The position numbers were made by a program, and so were the translations under genes. From Nonlabens tegetincola (lineage in GTDB: Bacteria > Bacteroidota > Bacteroidia > Flavobacteriales > Flavobacteriaceae), in contig NZ_MQVV01000014.1 of assembly GCF_002954355.1 (NCBI RefSeq), forward strand, positions 310,001-374,000: a stretch of 64,000 nucleotides of DNA, read 5' to 3'. Of this stretch, positions 8,186-17,685 are shown in pieces. The notes below the pieces were generated by a model. It worked only from the letters and a program-made list of their open reading frames with translations, was not told the origin of the DNA and did not search any database. How positions within the stretch are numbered: position 1 is the stretch's first letter; every line of letters starts with the position of its first letter.

Positions 8186-8392
8186 TTAAGAATCTTTCTT
8201 TTTAGAAAAATAGTTATCATAATAATATCTAATCAACTCACTAACAATTAAAATAATAAGGAAGAACAGTATTTCATTTACCCAATTTTCAAAGACAAAA
8301 CGCTCTATTTGAAAATCAATGTCTGCTCCATAGAACAAACTACCGAAGATAAGTGCTAAAAGAAAAGATATAGTTAACACTACTTTATTCAT
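8186..8392 (-). CDS. Small two-helix membrane protein, unknown function
   Basis: This 68-residue protein has two hydrophobic segments (about residues 4-22 and 42-58) and a charged C-terminal tail ending YYDNYFSKKKDS. Its ATG overlaps the maf stop codon as TAATG, which suggests translational coupling and supports it as a real gene. I do not recognise the family. It is the last gene of the DUF2520-KdsC-UbiA-maf operon. Confidence 0.6.
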   Translation of the reverse strand: MNKVVLTISFLLALIFGSLFYGADIDFQIERFVFENWVNEILFFLIILIVSELIRYYYDNYFSKKKDS

Positions 8393-8973
8393 TATCTGTT
8401 TTTCAAATATTCATACACTTTAGGTAATGGTAGTCCCATGACATTATAATAACAACCTTCTAACTTTTCAATCCCTGTGTATCCTATCCAATCTTGAATT
8501 CCATAAGATCCAGCCCGATCGTAAGGTTTGTAACTATGAACATAGTATTCAATTTCTTCTTTACTTAATTTTTTAAAATAAACACTAGTGCAGTCGTAGA
8601 TAGTATCTTGCCTTTGAGTACTCGTAAAACATACTGAAGTAAAAACCTTGTGTTTTTTTCCACTCATGGCAGTGAGCATTTCAATGGCATGTTCAGTAGT
8701 TTTAGGTTTACCTAATGCTTGGTTGTCTAACCATACAATAGTATCACTCGTGATCAGTAGATCCTTTTCCTGTAAAATTCCGTTAAACGCCGAAGCCTTT
8801 AATTGCGCGAGGAAATTTGTAATTTGTTCCTCTTTAAAAGCTTTGTCGTAGATCTCTTCCACAGGTCTAGTTTGTATGACAAAATCAAGATCTAGTCCTT
8901 TAAGTAACTCCTGTCTTCTAGGTGATTGAGAGGCAAGAATGATATTGGTCTCTAGGTATTTTTCTTTAAGCAT
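8392..8973 (-). CDS. maf: Maf-like nucleoside triphosphate pyrophosphatase
   Basis: This 193-residue protein has the Maf N-terminal ASQSPRRQELL, SDTIVWLDNQALGKP near residue 75, YDRAGSYGIQ and GCYYNVMGLPL. Maf enzymes hydrolyse canonical or modified NTPs (dTTP/UTP or m7GTP type) to monophosphates, a pool-cleaning role in the cytoplasm. The NTP preference is not assigned. Spacing is 3 bp after the UbiA gene and a 1-bp overlap with the next gene. Confidence 0.92.
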   Translation of the reverse strand: MLKEKYLETNIILASQSPRRQELLKGLDLDFVIQTRPVEEIYDKAFKEEQITNFLAQLKASAFNGILQEKDLLITSDTIVWLDNQALGKPKTTEHAIEMLTAMSGKKHKVFTSVCFTSTQRQDTIYDCTSVYFKKLSKEEIEYYVHSYKPYDRAGSYGIQDWIGYTGIEKLEGCYYNVMGLPLPKVYEYLKNR

Positions 8974-8976
8974 TTT

Positions 8977-9885
8977 TTACAAATTGTAATTAAGATATAC
9001 AGCTATTATACCGATTACTAAAACTATTTTCATGATAGTGCTTAGTGTAGTCAACTCTTTATTGACTGTTGTTGACCACAATCTAATTGATACATACATA
9101 AGTGGTCCCATAAGACCAAAAACGATCAAGTAAATCATATACTCTTGATTTATAAAAACAGTAATTACCGAGGTTCCTAATCCTAAAACCACAAGTAAGC
9201 TAATTGAAGCGGCAATTTTAGAAGCCCTAGATCTTCCTAAAAGAATGGGTAAACTATTGCGACCAGCTACTTTATCGCCACTCACATCCACACAATCTTT
9301 AATCATTTCCCTAATTAAATTTAGCACAAAAGCTATACTTGCTATCCATACTAATTGCTGCATGATCGCAACAAATAATGCACGATTCTCTTCATTTATT
9401 ACCGGAAACAGATCAAAAATCCCTGTTATCACAACAACTAATCCTACCATAAAGGATATTAGAATATTACCAACCAGCACCATTTTTTTTACCTGATTGG
9501 CATACGAGTATAATAGAAATGCAATAATGATGAATATAGAAGCTAGTACAGGTTTACCAATTCTATTGGCAAGTATAAAACCGCTTATCACTGCTATAAC
9601 CGTGAGAATTACATAAAATGAAAAGGCATTTTTTTCAGTGATATGTTTTTGGACAATTATTTTATTCGGTTTATTAATCTTGTCGGTAGTCACATCCATA
9701 ATATCATTGATTACGTTACCACCGGCAACTAGCATCGCAGTTGAAACAATTAAAAGAATAGCATTTGTTAAATCAAGAGCGGTACCAGTCACCATCGTAT
9801 CGATAACACCATAAATAATAATACATTGACATAATATTGTAATGACTACATTAAGAGGTCTGGTAAGTAGAAAGTAATATTTCAA
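8977..9885 (-). CDS. UbiA-family prenyltransferase (geranylgeranylglyceryl-phosphate type)
   Basis: This 302-residue integral membrane protein has about eight to nine hydrophobic helices. The first Asp-rich motif is NVINDIMDVTTDKINKPNK near residue 57. The second is REMIKDCVDVSGDKVAGR near residue 192. Together they bind Mg2+-prenyl diphosphate. Bacteroidota members next to maf are usually annotated as geranylgeranylglycerol-phosphate geranylgeranyltransferases; the real acceptor here is not proven. It sits in the tight operon between the KdsC-like gene and maf. Confidence 0.82.
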   Translation of the reverse strand: MKYYFLLTRPLNVVITILCQCIIIYGVIDTMVTGTALDLTNAILLIVSTAMLVAGGNVINDIMDVTTDKINKPNKIIVQKHITEKNAFSFYVILTVIAVISGFILANRIGKPVLASIFIIIAFLLYSYANQVKKMVLVGNILISFMVGLVVVITGIFDLFPVINEENRALFVAIMQQLVWIASIAFVLNLIREMIKDCVDVSGDKVAGRNSLPILLGRSRASKIAASISLLVVLGLGTSVITVFINQEYMIYLIVFGLMGPLMYVSIRLWSTTVNKELTTLSTIMKIVLVIGIIAVYLNYNL

Positions 9886-9905
9886 AATAGCTTATAACAA
9901 TGATA

Positions 9906-10436
9906 TTATGACGATACAGCTTGAACAGCTTGTGTAGCGTTCCATTTTCCTTGAACCTTCATTACTTGTTCAATAACATCACGCACACAGCTGTCACCGC
10001 CGTTACGATGTGATATGTAGTTGCAAATTGATTTAACTTCTTGAATGGCATCTTGTGGACAAGTAGCCACGCCTGCGTATTCAAGTGCTGGCAGATCTGG
10101 CATGTCATCACCCATATAAAGTATCTCTTCTGGTGTTAAATTATGTTTTACAACATATTCTCGCATTTGCACCATTTTATCACTGGCGTTAAGAAAAACA
10201 TCTTCAACGCCTAATCCCATTAATCTGGATTTAACACCATCATTGCGACCACCAGTAATAATACAAACCTTATAACCATTATTGAGGGCAGTTTTAATAG
10301 CATATCCGTCTCGTGCATTCATGGTTCTTAATAACTCACCACTTTCAGAAATTAGCAATCTTCCGTCCGTAAGCACACCATCAACATCTAGGATAAAGGT
10401 TGTTACATCGTTCAATAATTCTTTATAATTCTTCAT
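9906..10436 (-). CDS. kdsC: KdsC-like HAD phosphatase (KDO-8-phosphate phosphatase family)
   Basis: This 176-residue HAD subclass IIIC protein has FILDVDGVLTDG with nucleophile Asp17 and acid/base Asp19, IITGGRND, and MGDDMPDLPAL. The length fits KdsC, which releases phosphate from KDO-8-P during lipid A inner-core synthesis. The C-terminal tail is longer than minimal KdsC. Its ATG lies 14 bp inside the end of the DUF2520 gene. The family is firm; the KDO substrate is inferred. Confidence 0.82.
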   Translation of the reverse strand: MKNYKELLNDVTTFILDVDGVLTDGRLLISESGELLRTMNARDGYAIKTALNNGYKVCIITGGRNDGVKSRLMGLGVEDVFLNASDKMVQMREYVVKHNLTPEEILYMGDDMPDLPALEYAGVATCPQDAIQEVKSICNYISHRNGGDSCVRDVIEQVMKVQGKWNATQAVQAVSS

Positions 10437-11190
10437 ACATTTTTTTAATAGATTCTGTAATGGCTAGATACATTTTATGATCTTTTTCTGCCAGTAATTT
10501 TAAATGGGTTTCAACTGTTTCTTTATCTCCACGTTTAGCAGGTCCAGTTTGTAAATCTTTTGCCGGTTGATCAATTGTTTTTAAATAAGTTTCTTGACGC
10601 AACGCGTTGAGTAGGTCAATGGGAATATCATATTTATTCATAATTTCTTCTGCCTTAGCATAGCAATGGTTTACAAAGTTGTTAGTGTATACAGCTGCTA
10701 CATGTAAATATTTACGTTGGTCAGAATTTAAGTAATTACGCTTTCGCGAAAGCGTGCTAGCCACCGTTTCTAGTATTTCCTTACTTTCATCATTGTTGTA
10801 TTCCAGGCAAATGGGTATTTCATTGAAATCAACATCCCTTTGTTTAGAAAAACTTTGCGGCATATAAAAAACCCCATAGTTACTATGCTTCTTGAGTACA
10901 TTCATAGAGACACTGCCTGAAGTGTGTGCAACGGTAGCGTGACTACTAAGTACACGTGACACGTTTTTTATAGTATCATCTGGGGTAGCAATAAATAGGA
11001 TATCACACTCAGGTATTGTGTATAAATCTGTATATAATTTAGAATTTAATTGAGGTTCTTTTTTTTCAGAACGATTGTAATAACCTACAAGTTTAACTGT
11101 TTGTTTTTGAGTGTTTAAAGCGATTTGCTCAAATGCTTTACACAAGTGCAATCCTAAGTTTCCAGTTCCTATTACAAAAACACGTATCAT
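10423..11190 (-). CDS. Rossmann-fold DUF2520 protein
   Basis: This 255-residue protein starts MIRVFVIGTGNLGLHL, an NAD(P)-binding GxGNxG Rossmann motif, followed by FIATPDDTI and HTSGS. It then has a helical DUF2520 domain (QRKYLHVAAVYTNNFVNHC). It looks like a small dehydrogenase of the 6-phosphogluconate/F420-type fold, substrate unknown. I prefer the ATG at 11190 to an upstream one at 11208 because it starts right at the Rossmann strand. A palindrome copy encodes LSRKR near residue 147. First gene of the operon that ends with the small membrane protein. Confidence 0.78.
   Translation of the reverse strand: MIRVFVIGTGNLGLHLCKAFEQIALNTQKQTVKLVGYYNRSEKKEPQLNSKLYTDLYTIPECDILFIATPDDTIKNVSRVLSSHATVAHTSGSVSMNVLKKHSNYGVFYMPQSFSKQRDVDFNEIPICLEYNNDESKEILETVASTLSRKRNYLNSDQRKYLHVAAVYTNNFVNHCYAKAEEIMNKYDIPIDLLNALRQETYLKTIDQPAKDLQTGPAKRGDKETVETHLKLLAEKDHKMYLAITESIKKMYEEL
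10739..10754. repeat. Dispersed palindrome copy 3 (exact)
   Basis: Exact 16-mer inside the DUF2520 gene, flanked by TAATTA. It is read in the third possible frame, giving Thr-Leu-Ser-Arg-Lys-Arg. Confidence 0.95.
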
Positions 11191-11251
11191 AAGCGTAAAA
11201 ATAAGCACTCTTCATCGACTCACAAACTATGGCAGGTCGGCTTTTGTGAAG

Positions 11252-11259
11252 TATCTTTG
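11252..11259 (+). promoter_or_regulatory. -7 promoter box for ccsBA
   Basis: TATCTTTG, perfect TAnnTTTG, 42 bp before the ccsBA ATG, in the gap with the divergent DUF2520 gene. Confidence 0.65.
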
Positions 11260-11301
11260 CGGCCGGTAAAATATTCCTGATTTTACCCTTAAAAATTGAC
11301 T

Positions 11302-14300
11302 ATGAAAGACAAATTGATAGCTTTTTTCTTCAGTACCCGTACTATGGCAGTTCTTATGATAGGATTTGCAGCTGCGATGGCTTTTGGAACCTTTATTGAA
11401 AACAGTTACGATACACCTACATCAAAGATTTGGATCTATAATACTTGGTGGTTTTCCTTGATAATGTTGTGGTTGATGGCAAACTTTATTTATAATATTA
11501 AACGCTATCAATTGCTACAATGGAAAAAGTGGGCTGTGTTATTACTTCATATCTCTTGGGTACTCATAATAATAGGAGCAGGAATTACCAGATATATTTC
11601 TTATGAAGGTATGATGTTGATTCGTGAAGGAGAAACCGAAAAATTCTTTTTCAGCGAGAGTACTTACTTCAGTGCTATTATCCAAGGAAAAAGTCCAGAT
11701 GGTCAAGATATCCAACGTACTGTGGATGAAAAGGTCCTCATATCACCTTATGATTATGATATAGAAACCTCGTTTGAATACTTTAATGATAAAGTTACGG
11801 TGACTATCGATAGTTTACTATACGATGCTGTTGAAGGACTGGTGCCAGTTGAAGAAGGTACTGGTGATAGATACTTAACTGTAGTAGAAGCAGGTAGTGG
11901 TTCTCGTCACGATCATCTAATCAAGGATGGTGAGAAAAGTAGTATACACGGTGTACTTTTTGGTGTTAATATAGATCCCGAAATTGCTGCTAAAGAGAAA
12001 ATTATAAACATCACTGAAAACTGGAATGGTTATACAATTCAAACTCCTTATGAAGGTGAATTTTTAAGAATGGCAGACCAAATGAAAGGAACTGTTATTC
12101 AAGATAGTATTCAACCATTACAATTAAGATCTTTATATACCACAGCTGGTTTGCAATTTGTGATACCTAATGGAATTACTGAAGGTAGACCAGGAATTGT
12201 TCAAGCAAGTCCACCTACTAAAGCAAAAGCCTACGGCTTGTTTGTTACTATATCGGATGGTATTGAAAGTAAGAAAATGGAATTGCTAGGAGGAAAAGGT
12301 ATGATATCAGATTATGAAAATATTCAATTAGGCGATAAAAATGTGTACCTCAAGTATGGCTCAAAGCAACTTGAATTACCTTTTAGTGTAACTCTGGATG
12401 ATTTTGTGGCAAACAAGTACCCAGGTACTGAAAACGGATATTCTTCCTTTGAATCTTATGTTACAGTAAATGATGAATCTGGTGCAGTAAAGGAACATAT
12501 CTATATGAATAACGTATTAGATAAAGAAGGATATAGGTTTTTCCAAGCAGGCTTTGATCCAGACGAATTAGGAACACATTTAAGTGTTAACCATGATTGG
12601 TGGGGAACAAATATCACTTATTTGGGGTATTACCTTTTATATATTGGTTTATTAGGATTATTGTTTTCAAAACATACTCGCTTTGCAGAGTTAGGTAGAT
12701 TGGTGAATAGAGTAGTAAAACGTAAGGCCAAAATGGCTACTACTATCGTTGTTATTTTGTTTTCTATCTCTGGTGCTATAGCACAAGATAATCATGCCGG
12801 TCATGATCATGAAACAAATTCGGTAGCTTCGGATTCATTAGCCTCAGTAATTACGCAAGAGGCACCGCCTATCGAAGAAGTAAAGATGCCTGTGATACCA
12901 AAACAAAAATTAGACAGTATCATAGTTGCTAATATGGTTCCAGAGAAGCAAGCAGAAATGTTTGGTAGATTGGTAGCTCAAGATGATGGTAGAATGAAAC
13001 CAATCTCTACTTTATCAAGTGAAATTTTAAGAAGACTATCAGAAAAGGAATACTACGAGGCTGAAGTGGGAGACAGCATTGTCAAATTAACACCAGAGCA
13101 AACTCTTTTGAGTATGATGCAACTGGGACAATTGTGGTTTGAAGTACCTATCATTAAATTAAAAAGAGGTAACGACTCTATTCGTGACTTATTAGGAATT
13201 GATCGTAGTAGAAAGTTTGCTAGTGGAACAGATTTCTTCAGACGACCAGATGATACCTTTGGAAGTTACAAATTAAGCAGGTTAGTTGATGAAGCAAACG
13301 CTGCTGATATAAAGACTGCGCAGCAGAATAACATATTAGATCTCAACTTCTCGACGGGTATTTTAAACGAAACTCTTTCAGGAAATATCCTTAAAATTTT
13401 TCCAGGACAAAATACAGAGAATAACAAATGGTATTCCCCAATCGAAACTGAAAAGGCTAACTATCAAGCAGAACCAGAAAAGGAGTTTGCAAAAAATTTC
13501 ATTCCGGCATATTTGACATTGCTTAATCAAGGTAAACAAACAGGGAATTATCTAGCAGCAAATGCTGCTCTCAATGGGATGTTTGAATTTCAAAAGCAAT
13601 TTGGTGGTGATTTGTTGCCAAGTCAGGATAAGATTGACGCTGAGATTTTTTACAATAAACACGATATTTTCAAAAATTTGTACAAGTGGTATGGTTGGTT
13701 TGGATTATTAATGTTGCTTCTATTGGTGGCAGAGATATTAAAACCAATGAAACAAATCAGATGGAGTATAAATTTTCATCATATAGTTATTATTGGATTA
13801 TTTCTTGCTCATACAGCTGGATTAGTAGTTAGATGGTATTTAAGTGGTCATGCTCCATGGTCCGATGCTTATGAATCATTGATTTATGTAGCATGGGCTA
13901 CTATGGGTATGGGATTGTTGTTAAGCCGTAAAAGCCAGTTAATTGTTGCAGGAGCAGCCTTTGTAGTTGCTATAATTCTTTGGGTAGCTCAGTTAAATTG
14001 GTTAGATCCATCTATTTCCAATTTACAACCTGTATTAGACTCGTATTGGTTAATGATACACGTTGCTGTGATTGTAGGTAGTTATGGTCCATTTGCTTTG
14101 GGTATGATACTAGGATTGATAGCCTTGATTCTAATGATTGTAACTACTGAAAAGAATAAAAAACGTATTGATTTAAATATTAAAGAGCTTACCTACCTTA
14201 ACGAAGTAGTTTTGACTATAGGTATAATTATGCTTACAATAGGTAACTTTTTAGGAGGTATGTGGGCAAATGAAAGTTGGGGTAGATACTGGGGTTGGGA

Positions 14301-14607
14301 TCCTAAAGAAACCTGGGCTTTAATTTCTATTTTTATTTATGCCTTTGTTTTACACTTAAGACTCATTCCTGGTCTCAAAGGAAGATGGACTTATAACTTG
14401 TGGTCGGTATTGGCCTTTGGTTCCATATTGTTTACATACTTTGGTGTTAACTTCTATTTATCAGGTCTTCATAGTTATGCTAGCGGTGATCAAATCTTAT
14501 CTTATAAATTTATAGTTACCACACTGGCTGTTGTTTTAGCTATTGGATTTTTAGCAAGGTGGAAAGAAATGAAGCATTTCAAGCGTAAACAACGTGAAAT
14601 GGAATAA
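11302..14607 (+). CDS. ccsA: Fused cytochrome c biogenesis protein CcsBA (ResB plus ResC/CcsA)
   Basis: This 1101-residue membrane protein fuses two System II cytochrome c maturation parts. The N-terminal half is ResB/CcsB-like: several TM helices, a large periplasmic loop from about residue 105, and a further TM near 450. The C-terminal third is CcsA with many TM helices, the His-containing HTAGLVVRWYLSGHAPWSDA, and the WWD heme-handling motif (NESWGRYWGWDPKETWAL). It exports heme and ligates it to CxxCH apocytochromes outside the inner membrane. A His-rich AGHDHE stretch near residue 500 lies in the central loop. I chose ATG 11302 over TTG 11296. Confidence 0.93.
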   Translation: MKDKLIAFFFSTRTMAVLMIGFAAAMAFGTFIENSYDTPTSKIWIYNTWWFSLIMLWLMANFIYNIKRYQLLQWKKWAVLLLHISWVLIIIGAGITRYISYEGMMLIREGETEKFFFSESTYFSAIIQGKSPDGQDIQRTVDEKVLISPYDYDIETSFEYFNDKVTVTIDSLLYDAVEGLVPVEEGTGDRYLTVVEAGSGSRHDHLIKDGEKSSIHGVLFGVNIDPEIAAKEKIINITENWNGYTIQTPYEGEFLRMADQMKGTVIQDSIQPLQLRSLYTTAGLQFVIPNGITEGRPGIVQASPPTKAKAYGLFVTISDGIESKKMELLGGKGMISDYENIQLGDKNVYLKYGSKQLELPFSVTLDDFVANKYPGTENGYSSFESYVTVNDESGAVKEHIYMNNVLDKEGYRFFQAGFDPDELGTHLSVNHDWWGTNITYLGYYLLYIGLLGLLFSKHTRFAELGRLVNRVVKRKAKMATTIVVILFSISGAIAQDNHAGHDHETNSVASDSLASVITQEAPPIEEVKMPVIPKQKLDSIIVANMVPEKQAEMFGRLVAQDDGRMKPISTLSSEILRRLSEKEYYEAEVGDSIVKLTPEQTLLSMMQLGQLWFEVPIIKLKRGNDSIRDLLGIDRSRKFASGTDFFRRPDDTFGSYKLSRLVDEANAADIKTAQQNNILDLNFSTGILNETLSGNILKIFPGQNTENNKWYSPIETEKANYQAEPEKEFAKNFIPAYLTLLNQGKQTGNYLAANAALNGMFEFQKQFGGDLLPSQDKIDAEIFYNKHDIFKNLYKWYGWFGLLMLLLLVAEILKPMKQIRWSINFHHIVIIGLFLAHTAGLVVRWYLSGHAPWSDAYESLIYVAWATMGMGLLLSRKSQLIVAGAAFVVAIILWVAQLNWLDPSISNLQPVLDSYWLMIHVAVIVGSYGPFALGMILGLIALILMIVTTEKNKKRIDLNIKELTYLNEVVLTIGIIMLTIGNFLGGMWANESWGRYWGWDPKETWALISIFIYAFVLHLRLIPGLKGRWTYNLWSVLAFGSILFTYFGVNFYLSGLHSYASGDQILSYKFIVTTLAVVLAIGFLARWKEMKHFKRKQREME

Positions 14608-14631
14608 CCCATTTGCACCTCAATTATTATC

Positions 14632-15249
14632 ATGAAAAAACTAAATGCTGCATTTTATCAACAAGATGATGTGGTAGCACTCGCGAGGTACCTAATAGGG
14701 ACCGAATTAGTTACTGAAATTGATGGCTTAAAAACTTCGGGAATTATAACTGAAACCGAAGCTTATAGAGGCTACGATGATAAGGCTTGTCATGCACATT
14801 TGGGTAGATTCACTGAAAGAACGAAAGTAATGTATGAAACAGGTGGCGTTGCCTATGTTTACCTATGTTATGGTATTCATCACCTGTTCAATATTATTAC
14901 GAATAAAAAACATAACGCCGACGCCATTTTAATAAGAGCCATACAACCTACTTCTGGTCTAGACCACATGCTTAAAAGACGAAATAAAAGCAAAGTTGAA
15001 GCTAGCTTAACAAGTGGACCTGGTAATGTTTCAAAAGCTCTCGGAATATCAAAGTCTCATTACGGTAAGGATCTTCAAGGTTCTCAAATTTACATACTTG
15101 ATAAAACCAAAACGCTTCCTGTAATACAAAGTGTTAGAATAGGTATAGACTATGCCGGTGAGGACGCACAATTGCCCTGGCGATTTTACGCGGCCGATAA
15201 TCCCTATGTAAGTAAAAAATTAAAAGCTGATACGCCGTGTCAAGAATGA
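14632..15249 (+). CDS. DNA-3-methyladenine glycosylase (AAG/MPG family)
   Basis: This 205-residue protein matches the AAG family: TETEAYRGYDDKACHAH (catalytic Glu in the first TETEAY), GRFTERTKVMYETGG, AYVYLCYGIHHLFNIIT and TSGPGNVSKALGI. It removes alkylated purines (3-methyladenine, hypoxanthine) in base excision repair. Length is normal for bacterial AAG. It follows ccsBA by 24 bp and may be cotranscribed, though the functions are unrelated. Confidence 0.93.
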   Translation: MKKLNAAFYQQDDVVALARYLIGTELVTEIDGLKTSGIITETEAYRGYDDKACHAHLGRFTERTKVMYETGGVAYVYLCYGIHHLFNIITNKKHNADAILIRAIQPTSGLDHMLKRRNKSKVEASLTSGPGNVSKALGISKSHYGKDLQGSQIYILDKTKTLPVIQSVRIGIDYAGEDAQLPWRFYAADNPYVSKKLKADTPCQE

Positions 15250-15254
15250 TTCTA

Positions 15255-15875
15255 TTAGACTATTGAGAATATCGCAGCACCGTACAGTGCAAACCTCAAA
15301 AATCGCAGCAATCCAATGAGTACCCAATTTTTGAATGGGTATTTAAGCATTCCAGCAACTAGACTAGCCATAGAAAAAGGAAGCGGTAGAAGAGCGCCTA
15401 CTCCAATTAAAATCCCACCCCATTTGCGTGCCATTAGTAACTGTTTAGCCATTTTCACTTCTAAATATTGATGTACAGATGGAATTTTAAGAGCACGTCT
15501 TCCTATAAAATAAGAAGTCATTCCACCCAAATAAGAAAAAAGAGCTAGCAAAAACAAGTTTAATACAGGTGAGCTAGTTTCACCAGCCCAAGCTATGAAT
15601 AATTCTGGCGGAACTAATCCAAGAATAGTTTCAGAGGCATAAAAGAAAGCAAGAACCCCATAATCAGGTAAATTTTCTACAGCATATTTCAATGCTACAG
15701 GAATTTCCATTACAAAAAAGTGAACCAGCAACAAGATAATTACAATAGCGATCACTGGTGGCATTGATTTTTTAATACTATCAATCACAAACTCATAAAA
15801 TCCAGTGATTTTATAGTACCGGTGAGCACGTTTTGGTTCAAATTTTTTTTTCTTTTTATCTAGCACTTGTTCCAT
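15255..15875 (-). CDS. DedA/VTT-domain membrane protein
   Basis: This 206-residue protein has a basic N-terminus (LDKKKKKFEPKR), one TM near residue 45, and a VTT (SNARE-associated) domain with PPELFIAWAGE, LFSYLGGMTSYFIGRRAL and a late GALLPLPFSMASLVAGM. VTT proteins are polytopic; some DedA members act in lipid carrier recycling or ion homeostasis. The specific role here is unknown. It is convergent with the glycosylase gene, with only 5 bp between stops, and I see no terminator hairpin there. Confidence 0.82.
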   Translation of the reverse strand: MEQVLDKKKKKFEPKRAHRYYKITGFYEFVIDSIKKSMPPVIAIVIILLLVHFFVMEIPVALKYAVENLPDYGVLAFFYASETILGLVPPELFIAWAGETSSPVLNLFLLALFSYLGGMTSYFIGRRALKIPSVHQYLEVKMAKQLLMARKWGGILIGVGALLPLPFSMASLVAGMLKYPFKNWVLIGLLRFLRFALYGAAIFSIV

Positions 15876-16001
15876 TTTTGATGGCAGGAAAATAAGCCTA
15901 CAAAAATACGGTGTCTTATTCTATTAATTGTTAAAGAAGACTGAATTAAAAAGAAACTAAAATTCCATCATCATCAAGCTAGATAAACCTTTTAAATGCC
16001 C

Positions 16002-16009
16002 TATTTTTG
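16002..16009 (+). promoter_or_regulatory. -7 promoter box for the SF2 helicase
   Basis: TATTTTTG, a TAnnTTTG match, 26 bp before the helicase ATG. Confidence 0.6.
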
Positions 16010-16035
16010 CAAATCTCAAAAAAAAATAGCATTGT

Positions 16036-17553
16036 ATGAATTCCCCAGAAAATAGCACTGAAATTAAATCCCTTTACGATTATCAAGAACGTGATTTAGC
16101 GGCTATTTTTGATAGAATAAACAATAAACCAGATGACTATAATATGGTTTATCAGCTACCAACTGGTGGTGGTAAAACTGTTGTCTTTTCTGAAATCGTA
16201 CGTCGATATCTAGAGCAAAAAAATAAGAAAGTTGTGATCCTTACACACCGTATAGAATTGTGTAAGCAAACAAGCAAGATGTTAAAAGGTTTTGGCGTAA
16301 GAAATAAAGTGATCAACTCAAAAGTCAAGGATCTTAATGATCAAAAAGACTACGATTGCTTCGTAGCGATGGTAGAGACCTTAAATAACAGAATTCAAGA
16401 TGATAAACTTCTCCTTGAAGATATTGGATTAGTCATCATTGACGAGGCGCATTACAATAGTTTCCGTAAGTTGTTTAAGTACTTTGAACATTGTTTTATG
16501 CTAGGTGTTACGGCAACTCCTTTAAGCTCTAACTTCAAATTGCCAATGAAGGATAATTACAAGGAGCTTATTGTGGGTGATAGTATTTCAACGCTAGTAG
16601 AAAAAGGCTTTTTAGCACAAGCTGTTACTCATACATATGATGTCGGATTGAGTGGATTAACTATTGGTATGAATGGAGATTATACGGTTAAATCCAGTGA
16701 GGCCCTTTATACTAATGCAACCATGCAGGATAAGTTGTTAACCTCGTATAATGAAATTTGTAAAGGAAAGAAAACACTAATCTTTAATAATGGTATACGT
16801 ACTAGTCTAGAAGTTGAAGATACTTTTAGAAGAGCTGGTATTGAGATCAGGCATTTAGATAATACTAATACAAAAGAGGAGCGACGTGAGATATTAAAAT
16901 GGTTTAAAGAAAAACCAGATGCCGTCCTTACTTCAGTGAGTATTTTAACTACAGGATTTGATGAACCTTCTGTAGAATGTATTGTTCTTAATCGTGCTAC
17001 AAAATCTCTTACTCTATATTTTCAAATGATAGGTCGTGGATCTAGAATATTTGAGAACAAAAAGGAATTTCATATCATCGACTTAGGTAACAACGTCGCC
17101 AGATTTGGATTATGGAATGAGCCTATCGACTGGCAACAAATTTTCAGAACACCAGACTTCTATGTTGAAAACATAGTGTCTGATGAGGAAATAGAGCGCA
17201 ATTTTGTATATAAAATGCCAGATGATGTAAGAGCCGAATTTCCTAATACAACAGACTTTACCTTTGATATAAAAGGAGCTTATAAACGAATCACAAAAGA
17301 AGGACGTAAGTCCAAAGAAGTACTAGACGAATCTATAGCTCAACACGTACAATGGTGCGTAGAAAATAGTGAAGATGTATTCGACGCACGTATTTTAGCT
17401 AGGTTGTTAAAGGATGATATTAAGGATAGAGTAAAACGTTATGCTTACTGTATTATCAATAATACCAACAATTACAAGGAATGGTTAGAAGAGGATTACT
17501 ACCGTCGTTTACGCATGGGAATCCAACAAGCCTTTGCTGGTATAGAGGCTTAA
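16036..17553 (+). CDS. DEAH-box superfamily 2 helicase
   Basis: This 505-residue protein has Walker A LPTGGGKT (motif I) near residue 42, VIIDEAHY (motif II), GVTATP (motif III), and the C-terminal helicase domain with TTGFDEPSVECIVLNRAT and QMIGRGSR (motif VI). The domain layout resembles ResIII/RecQ-like or Rad25-type DNA translocases. No nuclease domain or methylase is fused or adjacent, so I see no reason to call it a restriction or defence gene. Exact function is unknown. It has its own promoter box. Confidence 0.85.
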   Translation: MNSPENSTEIKSLYDYQERDLAAIFDRINNKPDDYNMVYQLPTGGGKTVVFSEIVRRYLEQKNKKVVILTHRIELCKQTSKMLKGFGVRNKVINSKVKDLNDQKDYDCFVAMVETLNNRIQDDKLLLEDIGLVIIDEAHYNSFRKLFKYFEHCFMLGVTATPLSSNFKLPMKDNYKELIVGDSISTLVEKGFLAQAVTHTYDVGLSGLTIGMNGDYTVKSSEALYTNATMQDKLLTSYNEICKGKKTLIFNNGIRTSLEVEDTFRRAGIEIRHLDNTNTKEERREILKWFKEKPDAVLTSVSILTTGFDEPSVECIVLNRATKSLTLYFQMIGRGSRIFENKKEFHIIDLGNNVARFGLWNEPIDWQQIFRTPDFYVENIVSDEEIERNFVYKMPDDVRAEFPNTTDFTFDIKGAYKRITKEGRKSKEVLDESIAQHVQWCVENSEDVFDARILARLLKDDIKDRVKRYAYCIINNTNNYKEWLEEDYYRRLRMGIQQAFAGIEA

Positions 17554-17582
17554 AATAGTATAAGTAATTAGGTTGTGAATTA

Positions 17583-17598
17583 CGCTTTCGCGAAAGCG
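17583..17598. repeat. Dispersed palindrome copy 4 (exact)
   Basis: Exact 16-mer in the 132-bp gap after the helicase gene, flanked by GAATTA on the left and TACTC on the right. Confidence 0.95.
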
Positions 17599-17685
17599 TA
17601 CTCTCTACAAGCACCACTAGATAGGTAAGTATTTTTATGGAATAATTAGGAACAATGCACCTCTATAGGTTGTAATTTACCCATT

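Noticed and set aside
16036-17553. The SF2 helicase as part of a restriction or defence system
   Set aside because: No methylase, nuclease or other defence gene is fused or adjacent; neighbours are housekeeping or unknown envelope genes.
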